Assembly: GCA_015680685.1 (NCBI GenBank)
Contig: MNCI01005936.1
Location: forward strand, 130,090-185,671
Direction: 5' to 3'
DNA from: Gnetum montanum
Lineage: Eukaryota > Streptophyta > Gnetopsida > Gnetales > Gnetaceae
Length of the DNA stretch: 55,582 bases
Under the pieces are notes generated by a model. The model saw nothing but the letters and a program-made list of their open reading frames with translations, did no database searches and was not told the origin of the DNA. Position numbers and translations under genes: made by a program. Shown one piece after another: positions 1-11,282 of this stretch (positions within the stretch are counted from its first letter, which is position 1; every line of letters starts with the position of its first letter).

Positions 1-2298
1 AATCCAAAAGAGCCTTGCATGGTGCATTTCCAGTAATTTGTAAGTATATTAGAGGACTCCCAAGATCAGAGAATTTCCTGGGAAGGTGGCTAGCTTTGAT
101 CCAATTGGTGATGACATGTGTTAGCATGACCGTATGTGTTGAGTATAGTGGTTGAGTTGAAGGAGGTTCCTAAGTTTTGATTAATACTAAGGCATTTAAG
201 GAATTAGCTACTTGTGATTGCAAGGGCTTGGTTGGTCTGTTGGTTTTAAAGAAAGGTCTTTTCTTCATGTGGTTGTTCGAACCAATAGTAGGTTGAGAGT
301 TAATAGCCATTGTGGCATTACGTTGCTACGGCTGGGTAGGGATTTCACCCTGCATAGCTGGAGCAGGTGGTAGTGGAGCTATTGGTGGAAGAGATGCAGC
401 TGAATGAAAAGGATGATATGCTTGCAGAATATCGTCCCTAGAAGAGAGAGTTCCATAATACTCGTAGGCTTGGTAGTGAGGTTGAGGAGTGATGTGACCA
501 GTAGAGTCACATGGGGAGATTGGTTGTTGCACGTAATATCCATATGGGTCAGGTTGCTAGTAAGGATATTATTGCCTTAGTGGTGGCATTCCCTATGATT
601 GTGGGTGCTGCCACTATTGATATTGGTCAATTGGTTGTGGTGGAGTTCCACTTGGATAATATGTTAAGGGTTGGTAGAACTGTCTTGGGTTACCTTGGGG
701 GGTAAGGTAACCTTCGGGGTGCTTGTTGTTTGTTCAATCGTGGGTTGAGTGCATACACCCCAAACTCTTGCAGATGTGAGATTATAAGGAAACATCCCTT
801 AGGATGGTCATATTGACATATTTCACATCCACTATCATTATCTGTTTCCGACTCCACAACCTCTTCAATGATGACAACTTTTCCCTTACCCTTGCTATGT
901 GCATGTTCAGCTTCTCTCTTTTCTCTTTTTTCATGATCACTACCTTTCTCTCTAGACTCCTCTACTATTTTTCCATAGTTGGTCTACCTTTGCCGATACT
1001 TCTGATGTCAATGTTTGGATAGGCAAAGTTTTCCTATTCACCAACTCTTCGAGTGGTGACTCTTCTTCATCCTCATAAAATCTTATTCCCCTCTTCCGAA
1101 GGGAAGGATCTTGGTTATACTATTCTACACTTTCTCTCTTCTGTAGCTCACCTTCTTCCTTAGTGACTTGTTCCAATAGTCTTTGAATTTGATGGGACCT
1201 AAGCTCGGATAGTCTCCCTTGCGCATAAGTCCCAATGGTTCTTCTTGTTTCATGCCTAAGCCCATCTATGAGATGGCGTAGTTGATCCCTTTGCGAATAA
1301 CCATGGCTAGGACAATGATGTAATAGTGCATAGTATTGGTCCATGGAAGCATCCAAGGGTTCATGTCCTCCTTGATTCGAGCCTTGGATTTGCTTTTGCA
1401 AGTTAGACACTCAGGAGTACGTTTGGTACTTGTCATTAAATAGTTCTAACATAGTACTCCACCTACAAATGGATTCTAATTCTAAAGACTAGTATGAGCT
1501 TTCCACTTCTTTAACTAATGTCTGTGGGAACAACTTAAGTTTTTGGCATTCGTTCTCTATGTTTTGTAAGGCACATGCATCATGGAATGCTTGTAAATGA
1601 GTTTAAGGATCAGCGTTGTATCCCCCTTCAAATCGTTGGATATTGTTCATATCTAATCTCTTGATCCTACTATCTTTCTGATGCCTTGTTGGAATTCTAA
1701 CAGCCTTAGTTATGTCCAACATACTTTGAGTAGCGAGTAGGGGTTCATCATGATCGTCTCATCCATGGCATCTATGATGCCTACATTGTTCCCTACTCTC
1801 CCTTCTTCTATGTCGTGACTCTCTAGAGTTCCCTCATCCCCTTTCCTAGCTGTTTCGTCTATGACTTCCACTTTGCGTACCTTCATCCCCATGGTCTTTT
1901 TCTTTATGAATATGTCCAGACATTGAAGGAGAGGATGAAGGAGATGATGAAGGTAAAGAAGAAGGAGAACCGTCACCATGATGGTGTCTGCCACCTTCTC
2001 TTTGGTAGTCTTGGCTTCGATCGCGATTGCGATCAGAATGTCCATCTTTATCATGTGTCTATGTTCCTTTTTTAGACCCTTTGTGCCTATGGGTATCAAA
2101 ACTTGGGTTATGAATAGTGGAATGAAGGTTCTGATACACAACCCCTTGGCCAAAGTCAAGGGGAGGAACATCATTATGTGGGAAACTGCTTGAGGCAGGT
2201 TCACCACCCTCATTTTCGCTTAAAATATGTGAGACATCCTGCGACCACTTACCCTTCAAATATTTATGATGTATCTCCTGTTGTAAATCCTTTGACAT
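1..2298 (-). pseudogene. Broken gag and start of protease (element H)
   Basis: Gag is the structural protein that packages retrotransposon RNA. Open pieces lie at 2298-2059, 2213-1710, 1410-1120 and 532-326, in more than one frame. The 1410-1120 piece (96 residues) is helical and charged and ends with a KEEGEL-type motif that recurs in the gag of A (about 10080), B, C (40954-40547) and E. A zinc-knuckle-like motif CEICQYDHPKGC is encoded at 827-792. A Pro-rich tail follows (532-326). At positions 1-20 the frame reads into ...KALLD, the catalytic aspartate region of retropepsin, where the window ends. This is a pseudogene and no product is expected. Confidence 0.75.
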
Positions 2299-2530
2299 TA
2301 TGTCTCCATGGGATGGTATTCTCTCAAGTCATGGTCTTGCACAACGTATTCTGCATGTAAGTGCGACATGCTAATTCGTGTGAGGGCACAAAGAAGCATG
2401 CTTGGGACTGAACGATCAGGAGGTAACACTATGTTACCTTCTAAGTCTCACCAACACAGTTGTTCATCTTGATGGACGATAAAGGTGAAGTCTGGTATAT
2501 ACTCATTGGGATGAATATATACTGCTCTCA
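1..2530 (-). mobile_element. Element H: Athila-like Ty3/gypsy remnant (protease-gag-leader)
   Basis: This is the 5' half of a decayed Ty3/gypsy element read on the minus strand: leader at about 2300-2530, gag, then the start of protease, which runs off the left edge of the window. It aligns with the same parts of element B (28900-31400). For example, the stretch around 45-110 matches B around 28930-29010. The leader stops at about 2530 against an LTR end of opposite orientation, so H has lost its own primer-binding site and 5' LTR. Coding is broken by stops and frame changes. Confidence 0.75.
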
Positions 2531-2580
2531 TCACTTATGATTTATATGGTTGGGTATAGGATTTAATCTACCACTCATCA
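2531..2580 (+). repeat. Truncated LTR end of element E (plus orientation)
   Basis: The last roughly 50 bases match the shared U5-side LTR end of A, B, C, D and the solo LTR when those are reverse-complemented (ATGGTTGGG...CCACTCATCA). The remainder of this LTR is missing: to the left lies the minus-strand leader of H. The ending CATCA followed directly by a primer-binding site fixes the orientation as plus. Confidence 0.75.
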
Positions 2581-2598
2581 TTAACATCATTGTTAGGA
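2581..2598 (+). other. Decayed primer-binding site of element E (tRNA-Asp type)
   Basis: TTAACATCATTGTTAGGA lies directly after the LTR end. Compared with TTGGCGCCGTTGCCGGGA, the complement of the tRNA-Asp 3' end typical of Athila-like elements, every difference is a G-to-A or C-to-T transition. It is followed by leader sequence (GGTGCTACTAGTTTAGATAG) matching the leader of A and C (GGTGCTAGTTATCTAGATTAG). Confidence 0.75.
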
Positions 2599-2814
2599 AT
2601 TGGTGCTACTAGTTTAGATAGTTGAAATTATCTAAGGGTCATTGTAGAGTGGTAAATAATTTATCACTTAGAAATAATATTATTCTTTTATTCTAAGTGC
2701 ACATAGAAATAAGAAAAAAAATTTCTTCTTCTCATACAACAGATTCACCATTTGTTGATGACTCAACAAGGGGATATGAAAGAACCACTAACAATTGAGA
2801 TGAAGTACCATAAC
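2599..2814 (+). mobile_element. 5' leader of element E, interrupted by element A
   Basis: Untranslated leader of the plus-strand element, cut at 2814 by insertion of A and resuming at 12159. It holds an imperfect hairpin at 2665-2699 (arms CACTTAGA and TCTAAGTG). No ORF was seen. The last five bases, ATAAC (2810-2814), form the left target-site duplication of A, against ATAAA at 12159-12163. Confidence 0.65.
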
Positions 2815-3676
2815 TGATGAGGGACAAGGTACCCCTATGCCTAACCATACGAATCACAAGCATTCACACATGATCTGATCAAATTTTGTGGATGGGACTA
2901 GTTGTGGCATTTAGATCGCTATACCTTGATCATAGTTCATTGTCTTCTCACTTGGACTAGTGGTAGCTGTGTTACATATGGTTTAGTCCAAAGTGAGGTG
3001 TATCATGTTATCTAACTCTATGCTACTCCTGATGATGAAAAGAGATAAATTAATTAAACTAATGAGTAATGGAAAACAAGATCTAAACTAGTCTATGTGC
3101 AATGAGTATTCACTCTTAATCATTTGTACACGTCTTGGACTTTATGAGACTACTTTTGGGATTGCCAAGTGTACATCAATTGCTATGCCAAATGATACAG
3201 CTCTGGATTACCACGTATCTACACTTAAATGTTCATGATTAAGACGTACACATTTCGCTTGATAACACGAACAATAACTAATAATAAATGAAAACATTTA
3301 AATAAAGAAAGTAGTTAATAATTAAGGCAATAATAATCTAAGTGGATGTTGCAATGATGGGAGTAATCTTGATCTTTATTGCCAGTCATGTAACATGTCC
3401 AAGTATGTCACACTCGAATAAAGGTGTCGTATAATTACAAACATTACACTATGGGCATGCATTGGGAACAACAATTCTAAGGAAAGAACTGAAAAGTAAA
3501 ACTGTCTTTCTACTTCCTACCTCTCTAACTACTATCTCATTTGAGCGTCCAAGTGCTATATTTATAGGAAAACCTAGATGAGGCAATGTCCAATATCCAA
3601 CGTCACTTATTGGCTCTGATGTCGAGGCTTTGACATCACGTACCCAACATTAGGGCCTTACAATGATGACTCATCA
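2815..3676 (-). repeat. 3' LTR of element A
   Basis: 862 bases from TGATGAG to CTCATCA on the plus strand, closely similar to 11283-12158. On the minus strand a TATA box (CCTATAAATATAGC, near 3560) sits inside the U3 side. The outer U3 edge (about 3575-3670) carries irregular repeats built on GACGTT/GATGTC-like units. The adjacent polypurine tract on the right identifies this as the 3' LTR. Confidence 0.9.
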
Positions 3677-3690
3677 TACCCCCACGACTA
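3677..3690 (-). other. Polypurine tract of element A
   Basis: The minus strand reads TAGTCGTGGGGGTA directly against the 3' LTR. This is the expected plus-strand primer. The same tract, with the following 100 or so bases of 3' untranslated sequence, recurs at B 20292, C 37937 and D 53623. Confidence 0.85.
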
Positions 3691-3864
3691 AATGAAAACT
3701 CATCCTTGAGTCAACAAAATGAGGAACAAGTTCTTTACAAAATATTGGGTAGGTATGGGATTATTGACTAACTCAAACAATGAATAAAATAATAGACTCT
3801 TTGCATGCCATAGTGCTGTAGTACAAGAATGGGACACATTATTACAAATCAAAACAAAATAAAC

Positions 3865-6530
3865 CTAGGTGCTTGGAGATGGTGGTTGTTCCATTAGTTG
3901 CTTCCCTTTGTCACCAGGTCATTGAAACTTGTAGCGATTGAGCAAGGCCTACAACTTTTCTTCCTCCATCCTTGGGTTGTGCATTGTCTAGCCTATTGTG
4001 CCAGTGTGTGCTGGTGCCAGTACATCCCAAGGACATGACAGTTGTGGAAACATTTGATTCACCTTTACATACCATGCCGCGAACTGTTGTTGTTCTTTAT
4101 CAAAAGCCCTAGCTTTATCTCTAAGCTCATGATAATCTATCAATCACCAAGCTAGGTTTGAAGATACATCCTGTTGTCCTCAATAACTAGCTTTAACCAC
4201 CTCTAACCCTGAGTTTTCCACCTGCAACTTTTTCAAAGCATCTTTTTAATCTAGAAACTATTTCTAATACAGTGCATAGGTGGTCGCCACTTGCTTCTCC
4301 AGCTCACTTTAGGAACGACCTGCTATTAACATGGCAAGGTTGGTATATCTAAGGTTAGTCAATGCCATGTATTCCTTTAGATCCTCTATCTGCAAGTCCT
4401 TGTTTTTGACTTCTGCTTGTTGGACTAGGGCATAACTATCCAAGATGGACTACCACTCAGGATCCTGTGCCAATAGGAAGTTGATGTATGCTTTGGCCAT
4501 CTGGATTTTCTTTTCATTAATTTGTTTGTACATGCCAACTTGGTCATGGAAGTGCTCTTTCAATTTTTCATGCTTTTTGGTCTCATTTTGCCATGTGCTA
4601 ATTTCAATTGCAGACTTTTGGTGGATAGTGTGAACCTCCTCCATGGAGAAGGTTCTATTTTCCCTAGCCAATTTATTAATATCTTAGTTGACCCTTACCA
4701 ATTATTCCTGCAACTGGTGGATGCTTTCTTCTAGGATGTTCTTTTGTTTTTCCATAGTGATCAACCTAGAATTTTTTATAGTGAGCTACTTATTCTCTTC
4801 TTGGACAATGGTTAGTGTCTTTTTATAAGCATGAGATTGCACATCTATAGTAGAGGCACTCCAAACCACCATCTCCTTCTCTCACCCTACAGTTGCCCTC
4901 TCCTTTGTTAGCTTGGTGAGCTCCTCTATCTTGAATTGTTTGAGTTAGTCTGGTGGAACAAAATGGGTAGGATCTCATCGTTCAACTCATAGGGCAACCA
5001 ACTCTTCTTGTAACCTTTATATTTCAGCTTTCGCATGTTCTACCCTAACTTCTGCCATGAACAACTTTCCCTTCATGGTGATGAGGTCTGATTGGGCTAT
5101 AGTGACATTGTTGGGGATGTCAAACAAAGTGATCATTACTTGGCCCATATGCAGCAATTGATCAAGCACGTCCTCATGTACTACAAGAGTCATTGAGGTC
5201 CCAACTAGCATTTGTGTGTCTCTGGTTCCTACTAGATCTATTGGGGGCATGACAGGCACATTGAATAACTCTTTAATATGATCAATGATCATCTCTGTTA
5301 CACTTGCCACATTCTCATGTTGTAGTACCATGACTATGGCACCTTCTCCAGTTTCTAATGTCACTTGAAAGGATGCAGCGTTCCCCTAGATCTAGTGTAA
5401 TCATTGGGATTCCTCTCCTCTTAACTGTATTAAGATCTCTCCCCACGTTGCATCAACTGACACACTAGGTTGTGTGGCATTGTCCATGACTTGGAAGAGA
5501 TGAGACTCGTCCCTACTTCTCCAGCTGACTGTTTCAGTGATTCTTTGCAAATGGCTCATCAAAGGCCTATAATCCTATGATGGTAGTGGTGGCTGAGCTC
5601 GTGCTTGTGGGTGTTGTTTAGGCTCACATTGCATCTTTGTTCGTGGTTTGAAGTCCTTCTTTGCTTCTTGTTCTTCACCAAGATCTTTTCTTGGTGCTAC
5701 CAATTTCAAGAGCTTAGCGAAGGAGGCAGTCTGAGCCTTCCTAGGGATATCATTGGTATATCCTAGGATCCCAATGTGCTTGCACAACTCTTTGATTAAG
5801 TAGGGAAATGGAAGTATTGGTCTCCTTGAGTTCGTTTCTTTGAACCACCGTTGGATTTTAGTGAAGTAGTACTAGGGAAGGTTGGCTATAAATTTTTCTA
5901 TTAAAATGACACTTTCCCTAGTAGCATAAGTGGAGATTCAATTGAGCCCCTTTGTGGGAAATATGTGGTATGTCCCAATCTTGAAGTAGGTTTTCTCCTC
6001 CAAAGTCATTTCATTGTATGTTTTGTCCTCTTTACTGTACATCCATCTCAGTAATAGTTTCTTTGTTTTGGAGTCGGATTTGGTGGACAGGTGAGCAACC
6101 TTAGCTCCTTCATTGGGTAGGTTGAGAGTCACAACAATTGCTTTGACTAAATAAGGGACAATCACCTCGTAGATGTTAATGGTGGTGCCCTCATCCTTAT
6201 TGTGCCAGAATTGATAGGGTTTGCCTAGGTACCATTTGCCATTGTTGGACAGAATGGGCCACAATGGGGATGCCTTGAGTTGTGTTCAGATTGCCTGTGG
6301 AGTAAACCCCATGAATGGACTAAAGTTCACTCACAATGACCAAAGCCAATGTGGACTTTTCCAAGGTGGTAGCAAGGTAGTTAGGGGGCAACATGAGATG
6401 TTGTTCTTGCTCAGGGGTCAATAGTTCTACCACCTCTCCTTGGGCTGATTGCCCAGTAGCAAGAGCCTCTTGGTGAATACTGAAGGATTAGGCATCCTGC
6501 TTAGTATGTTTCACATGTTCACCTTGTTGN
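3865..6530 (-). pseudogene. Extra ORF after the pol position (env-like position), broken
   Basis: This is the counterpart of the extra ORF of element B (20528-23335). Open pieces at 6264-5938, 5787-5575, 5364-5017 and 4671-4450 follow the same order: a central globular part starting MWPI, a Lys/Arg/Pro-rich linker, then a long helical, charge-rich coiled-coil-like part, ending in a Pro-rich tail (QPPSPST) and a stop at 3865-3867. The two copies are clearly related but far from identical. The N-terminus is lost at the N of 6531. Its place between pol and 3' LTR is that of the env-like ORF of Athila/Calypso elements, but I saw no convincing membrane segment and cannot assign a function. Confidence 0.65.
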
Positions 6531-6531
6531 C

Positions 6532-6900
6532 ATGACTTAAAACTGATACCATAGAGTTTTGTCCGGTATGACACTAAACTGCTACATCTGTCCGCCATGA
6601 CATGAAACTAGCATCCAGAGTCCACTAAGACTATAAACTAGTTTCCCTCTTCATAGTCCGCCATGACTATAAACTAGTTTCCCTCTTCATAGTCTGCCAT
6701 GAATATCAACTAGCAATGCACCATCCGCTACGACGCTAAACTGGCACCGTCCAAGGGGTTATGACGTGAAACTAATCCACAACAGTTCGCTAAGACTATA
6801 AACTAGTGACATCATTGATGACCAGGAAAAATTTGAAAAGATCTGTTGCTACAGTTGACTAAACTGTGCCACAGAAACTTGTTGCATGATTCATCCCATG
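6532..6900. repeat. Degenerate tandem array (repeat X), copy in A
   Basis: After a partial 38-bp unit (CATGACTTAAAACTGATACC) come about eight diverged units of roughly 26-36 bp. Most begin TCCGC/TCCAC/TCCG and contain GACTATAAACTAG or a close variant (6557-6826). Two units at 6635-6708 are almost identical. The same arrays occur at 55150-55500, inside element D. The left end coincides with the single N at 6531, so the array is probably incompletely assembled. Confidence 0.7.
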
Positions 6901-6904
6901 GGGC

Positions 6905-7207
6905 CTAATGAAACTGATGCTGTTCATGATTCTGTTTACTTTGAAGGCTGCACGTGGTGACTCCATATCGTTGTTTAAAGTGTTTAGCTAACTGTTTCAT
7001 TTGTGGTTTTCTTGTCTTCTTGGAGTTGTGTTTGCAGGATGACACTTTTGAGACATTCGTGCATAGATGCACTTCATCATGACAACAAGGTATCATGTTT
7101 TTCCTGATGTACGCGACTGGGTTAATCAATTCGTTCATAAGTACATTCCTAATTCCTGACACATTCCCTATTCCCCACATAAGATCATAAGAGGAAGATG
7201 AGTGCAT
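6905..7207 (-). other. Open reading frame of 100 codons in repeat X, not recognised
   Basis: An unbroken ORF starts MHSSSSYDLMWGIGN, with a middle rich in Cys, His and Lys (CCHDEVHLCTNVSKVSSC), which could suggest metal binding. It lies just right of the tandem array and left of the element-A spacer. It is short and has no visible relative in the window, because the D copy of X ends at 55582 before this part. It may be chance. Confidence 0.25.
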
Positions 7208-8790
7208 AGAGCTCTAAGTCGCAAGAGAAAATTTCAACAACTCCCCTGGTAGCAAATGAGAAAAATGAAGTTCAAGTTTCACAAGGGATCATAAATTTAT
7301 ACATTTTTGAGACCTGACATCAGGTACATGATTTTGATGTCCAAAAATTTGCATTTAATGGGGTAATTGAAGATGCAAACTGAAGCTTTGCAATTGGTTG
7401 GAATGTTTGAATGTAAGTGTATCATTCTGGGGTAAGGGAAAATCTATTTTGAGGCACCAAAAGTATGATGAGATGAAGTCTTCATGAAAAACATTAGGAT
7501 GAGCAAGAAAAAGGTATTGAAATTGAGGCTGTGGGATGGATCAATTTCATGATAAGAAAAACAATAAAAGGTAGTGATTTGAGTGCTTAGAAGGTTAAAA
7601 ACGATGTGGTTGTGTTAAACAAGCACGAGTTGCAAAAGTTATACAAGTGGATCCTCCCCAAAGCAGGCTCTAGCCCATGATGCCCTTGTGTAACCAGACC
7701 TATAATGCCCATAGGTACTAAAGGGGTTGAATGCAATGTAGACTTGTGAAACAAAACTCACATTTTAGAATCACTAAATTTAGATAAGAACTCAATGTTA
7801 TACAAAACCACAAGCTATGATCATCTAGAAAACAAGATGAGATGAACTGTAGAAAGGATTATAGAAATTGGGACATGAGGTGTCATACCATTGTCATAGT
7901 GAAACCATGTGTGTTATTAATGGTTAAATAACCATGTGTCCTTCTTTCCAAGATTCAAACCAAGTCCAAACCCCATTGCAGTGACATTACATTATTTCAT
8001 CTCATCGGAGAACAACCATAAAACTATCATAGTCATGAGGAGCAACATCACTTGGCATTTTGTCCAAGCGAGGAGTTGATTATGGCACAGTTATTACATA
8101 TTTCGCTCTTTTTTTGCTTATTTTTTATGCTTTTGAGAACTTGCCAACCTTTAGGCATGGGTACATATCTTTCCAGTGGGATCCACAGAAGTTTATTCAG
8201 TGTTGCTTTAAGTTGCTCTTACTTCCATTTTTCGTTAGATCTACAAGGATATGATTACAACCTTAGCAACATGCTAGAACATACAAAAGTGGCCAAAGAG
8301 ACTCCACAAATTTCCTTGATGTCACACCCTTTACATTCCACCTTGGTTCTACACTCTTCTGTCTAGAAACAACGATTATGAAGTTATTTTTAGGTTGGAT
8401 GATGAAAAAGGTTATCATTATCACGAAAGCAAGAACCTCTTATTAATGGAATAAGTGGATGGATGACATGGTCTTAATGTTCGAATAATCAATCCCTTAT
8501 GACTTGACAACATAAAGAAAACCTCACCTCATTGGGCAACATGATCATCTTACTCACAAGCAAGATTACAAAAGAAAATGAAAATAACAACTAGAAAAAT
8601 AGAAAAAAATGGAATAAGAAATATGGAAATGACAAAAAATTGTAAAACAAAAAGATGAAAAACACTTAAGAATCCTGAAGATTATAATGGGGGGTAACCC
8701 CACCACTAAACATTTGGCCATGACAAGGATTAATAAGTGGATCAGTAGGATCCATGCATGTATGAAGCATTGGTAACCATTCATGCCTCA
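7208..8790 (-). mobile_element. Spacer of element A between extra ORF and gag
   Basis: This stretch has no coding support and corresponds to the spacer of B (23340-25460), C (38320-39950) and D (54000-54995). Recognisable shared blocks are the region at 7225-7250, a TATA-like site near 7295 with a motif echoing the LTR edge (7311-7330), and the conserved CCTCCCCAAAGCAGGCTC at about 7652-7669. The plus-strand ORF at 8052-8366 is hydrophobic by base composition and is not supported. Confidence 0.6.
7295..7330 (-). promoter_or_regulatory. TATA-like site beside an LTR-edge-like motif (element A spacer)
   Basis: The minus strand reads GTATAAATTTATGATCCC here. Element B has TATATATATGCATGATCCC at the matching place. 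Just right, GACCTGACATCAGGTACATG (7311-7330) contains an inverted repeat CCTGA/TCAGG and resembles the repeats at the outer edge of A's own LTRs. I infer a possible internal promoter; there is no expression evidence. Confidence 0.35.
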
Positions 8791-8794
8791 GCCA

Positions 8795-10620
8795 CTAGGT
8801 GTTTGTTGGTGGTGTGGTGGTTGGGTAGAAAAATTGTTGATCACACACTTGATTGTTATATGAATGGTGGGCTAGGGTATGAGGTGCATTAAAATTATGG
8901 ATGGCTAGCCCATGATTACACCCTTGATCATGATATGGTACGCATGGATTTATTTGTCTTCCCATGCTTGTAGATTCATTGGTTGGATTTGGGATTGGAA
9001 TACTAATCGATGGTGGCCCTTGTGTATGGTCAGAGGAAGTTGGTTGAGACAAGGAAGGTGGTATACTAGCTTGGCATTGTGCTAGCTCAATTGATGTGGT
9101 GGGTCCATGCGTGGGTTGCTTTGGCTTACGACCTTTCCTCTAGAAGGGATGTTTTTGATGTTGCAATTGGAACCCACTAGTGTCAGCATGTCTATGCACA
9201 TTTGCAACACAAGTACCACTTGTTTGTTAATATTGTGGTGCTGAACCTTCTTGATTTACTAGCGATGGTGTATAAGGAGGTGAATTATGAGGATATCGAG
9301 GATAGGATGGATGGTAAGAGGCACGAGGTGGTGATCCTTCAAGGGATGTCATGTATTGATGGTATTAGGGAGAGTGGTAGTGGCAATTTGAAGTGGAGGA
9401 TGTAGAACTAGTTGGAGAAACAGGGTGTTGAACATAATATTCATGTGGTTTAAGTAGATATGGCTGATTTGGTGGTGGCCTCCCCCATGATTGTGGTTGT
9501 TGCCATTGTGGTTGATGACCGTGTTGAGGTTGGCAATAAGTCCTCCTAGGATGGTACGATCGGTTGTGGGATTGTTGGTAAGTACCTTGTGGGAGAGAAA
9601 ATCTCCTAGGCATGTGCCTTTATACAAACTTTAGATTTAAGACACTTACTCAATACTCTCATAGATGCAACAAGATAGGGCATGTCACATCCATTATCTT
9701 TGTTTGTGGTTGAGTCTATAGCCTTACTTTCTTTAACCATTTTCTCATTTTGTCGAAAAGTGTTCTTGGCTATTTCTTGGTTTTGCATCCTCTGTTTAGT
9801 ATGATCGCTTGGCTTGTGTTGCATGATCTTCTTTGTAGTTGTCTCAATAAGGGTTGTGATGTTTTCATTTATCCATTTGGACATCCTACTGAACTTTGCT
9901 TCTAGATCATCAATAGACTTCTTTATTGGCGAGGTTTGTTGCGGAATCACCATATCAAAAATAGTTTCATTCTCCTTATCATAAATTTGGACCTCCTTCG
10001 ATTGAAGGGTTGGCTCCCATTGGTGTTTCTTGACATGCTCGCATTTGCATATCTCTCCTTCTTCTTTTGCCACACACTCAAATAGCTCTTTGATCTTATG
10101 GGCTTGGAGCTTGTATAATTGCCTTGGGGCATACATCCCAAGGGTTTCCCTTATTTCATTATGAAGCCCATCTATGATGTGGAAAAGTTTCGTTTCCTCA
10201 GAGAAACCGTGGCTTGGGCATCTATTTAGTAAAGTATAATATCTATCTAAGGCCANAGTATACTATCTATCTAAGGCCATGTCCAAGGGTTCATATTGTT
10301 CTTGTTTCCACTCTTGGATCTGTCTCCTCAAATTAGACACCTTTGCATAGGTTTGGTACTTCTCATTGAAAATTTCTAACATTGTAGACCATTATTAGAT
10401 TGAATTTGGTTTCAACGATCTATACCACATTTTGGCTTTATCAATTAGTGTCCTAGGAAAGAGCTTAAGCTTTTGCCACTCACTTTCAATGTTGTAGAAA
10501 GCACAAGCATCGTGGAAGGCTTGTAAATGATGTTGTGGATCTGAATCATAGCCTCCTATGAATTTTGAAATATTTTTCATATCAAGCTTAGGTATATGAT
10601 TCTTTTGTGATGCCTATGGG
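8795..10620 (-). pseudogene. Broken gag of element A
   Basis: The gag core domain is seen at 10580-10395: GGYDSDPQHHLQAFHDAC, then KLFPRTLIDKAKMWYRSL, matching the Retrotrans_gag pattern of a Phe-Pro-x-Thr/Ser-Leu stretch followed by Ala-x-x-Trp-Tyr. It continues in 10136-9606 (176 residues, charged and helical) and ends in a Pro/Ser/Asn-rich tail at 9052-8795 (NNQVCDQQFF), closely like the gag tail of C (YYNQVCEPQW). The zinc knuckle near 9680 is degraded. An N at 10256 is flanked by a near-duplicate of about 20 bases and is an assembly join. Several frames are needed, so this is not functional. Confidence 0.8.
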
Positions 10621-11264
10621 ATATCTTAATGACCTTTATGATATGCATTAGGCTCTTAGTGGCCAATAGGGGTTCATCATCATCAAACAAATTGTGAGAA
10701 AAATGTCTATCTCTATTCATTTGATCATGATGGTGCTGTCTTTGACCTTTCATGTGGGTTAGAATTCAATTTTTAGCCAAACCCTTTAGTGGAGTTCTAT
10801 CTCTATACCTATGTTCGTCTTCATTAGAACTAGACATTGAAGGGGAAGAGGAAGATGAGGAACTAGAAAGATTGCCATGGCTTCTATGATGTTCCTTGAG
10901 ATCCCTTAATATATCATTTCTTGGTTTCGAGGAGGTCTTAGGCCTTGAGGCCTCCCCTAGTTCAGGACCTATGCCATCTCCTCTAAGATTGTCTACCTTA
11001 GGTGAATGTAGTCTTTGAGTGTTGTTAGGGTGGTCGTAATCATAAGAAATCCCTACATTAGGTTGATCACTTCAATCTTCTTCATCGTATATCTCGTTAG
11101 TCCTCCAATGAATGTGTTTGCTATATAGTGTGTGGCCATTTCCTTGTGGAAGAGACGTTGTGATTAATTTATAGTGTGTGTGATTTAATATTGTCTAAAA
11201 GATATATCATTAATACCTTATAGCGATGATGTATGATATAACTAATCTAGATAACTAGCACCAT
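10621..11264 (-). mobile_element. gag N-terminal remnant and leader of element A
   Basis: The right part of the internal region holds a Ser-rich N-terminal gag remnant, degraded, and the untranslated leader. The last 80 bases (about 11190-11264) match the leader of C (41960-42033), including CTAATCTAGATAACTAGCAC. No other feature was seen. Confidence 0.6.
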
Positions 11265-11282
11265 CCTAGGCAATGGTGCCAA
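11265..11282 (-). other. Primer-binding site of element A (tRNA-Asp type)
   Basis: The minus strand reads TTGGCACCATTGCCTAGG directly after the 5' LTR end. This matches the tRNA-Asp primer complement TTGGCGCCGTTGCCGGGG with only transitions plus one change. It sets the element's direction. Confidence 0.85.

Noticed and set aside
804-1022. Hydrophobic plus-strand ORF resembling a membrane protein
   Set aside because: The antisense of a Lys/Glu-rich gag region reads as Leu/Phe-rich. Not a gene.
6532-6830. CRISPR-like array
   Set aside because: Units are diverged, without constant repeats and unique spacers, and the context is a plant retrotransposon.
8052-8366. 104-codon plus-strand ORF with a possible signal peptide
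   Set aside because: It lies in the noncoding spacer, has no homologous frame in B, C or D, and its hydrophobicity follows base composition.
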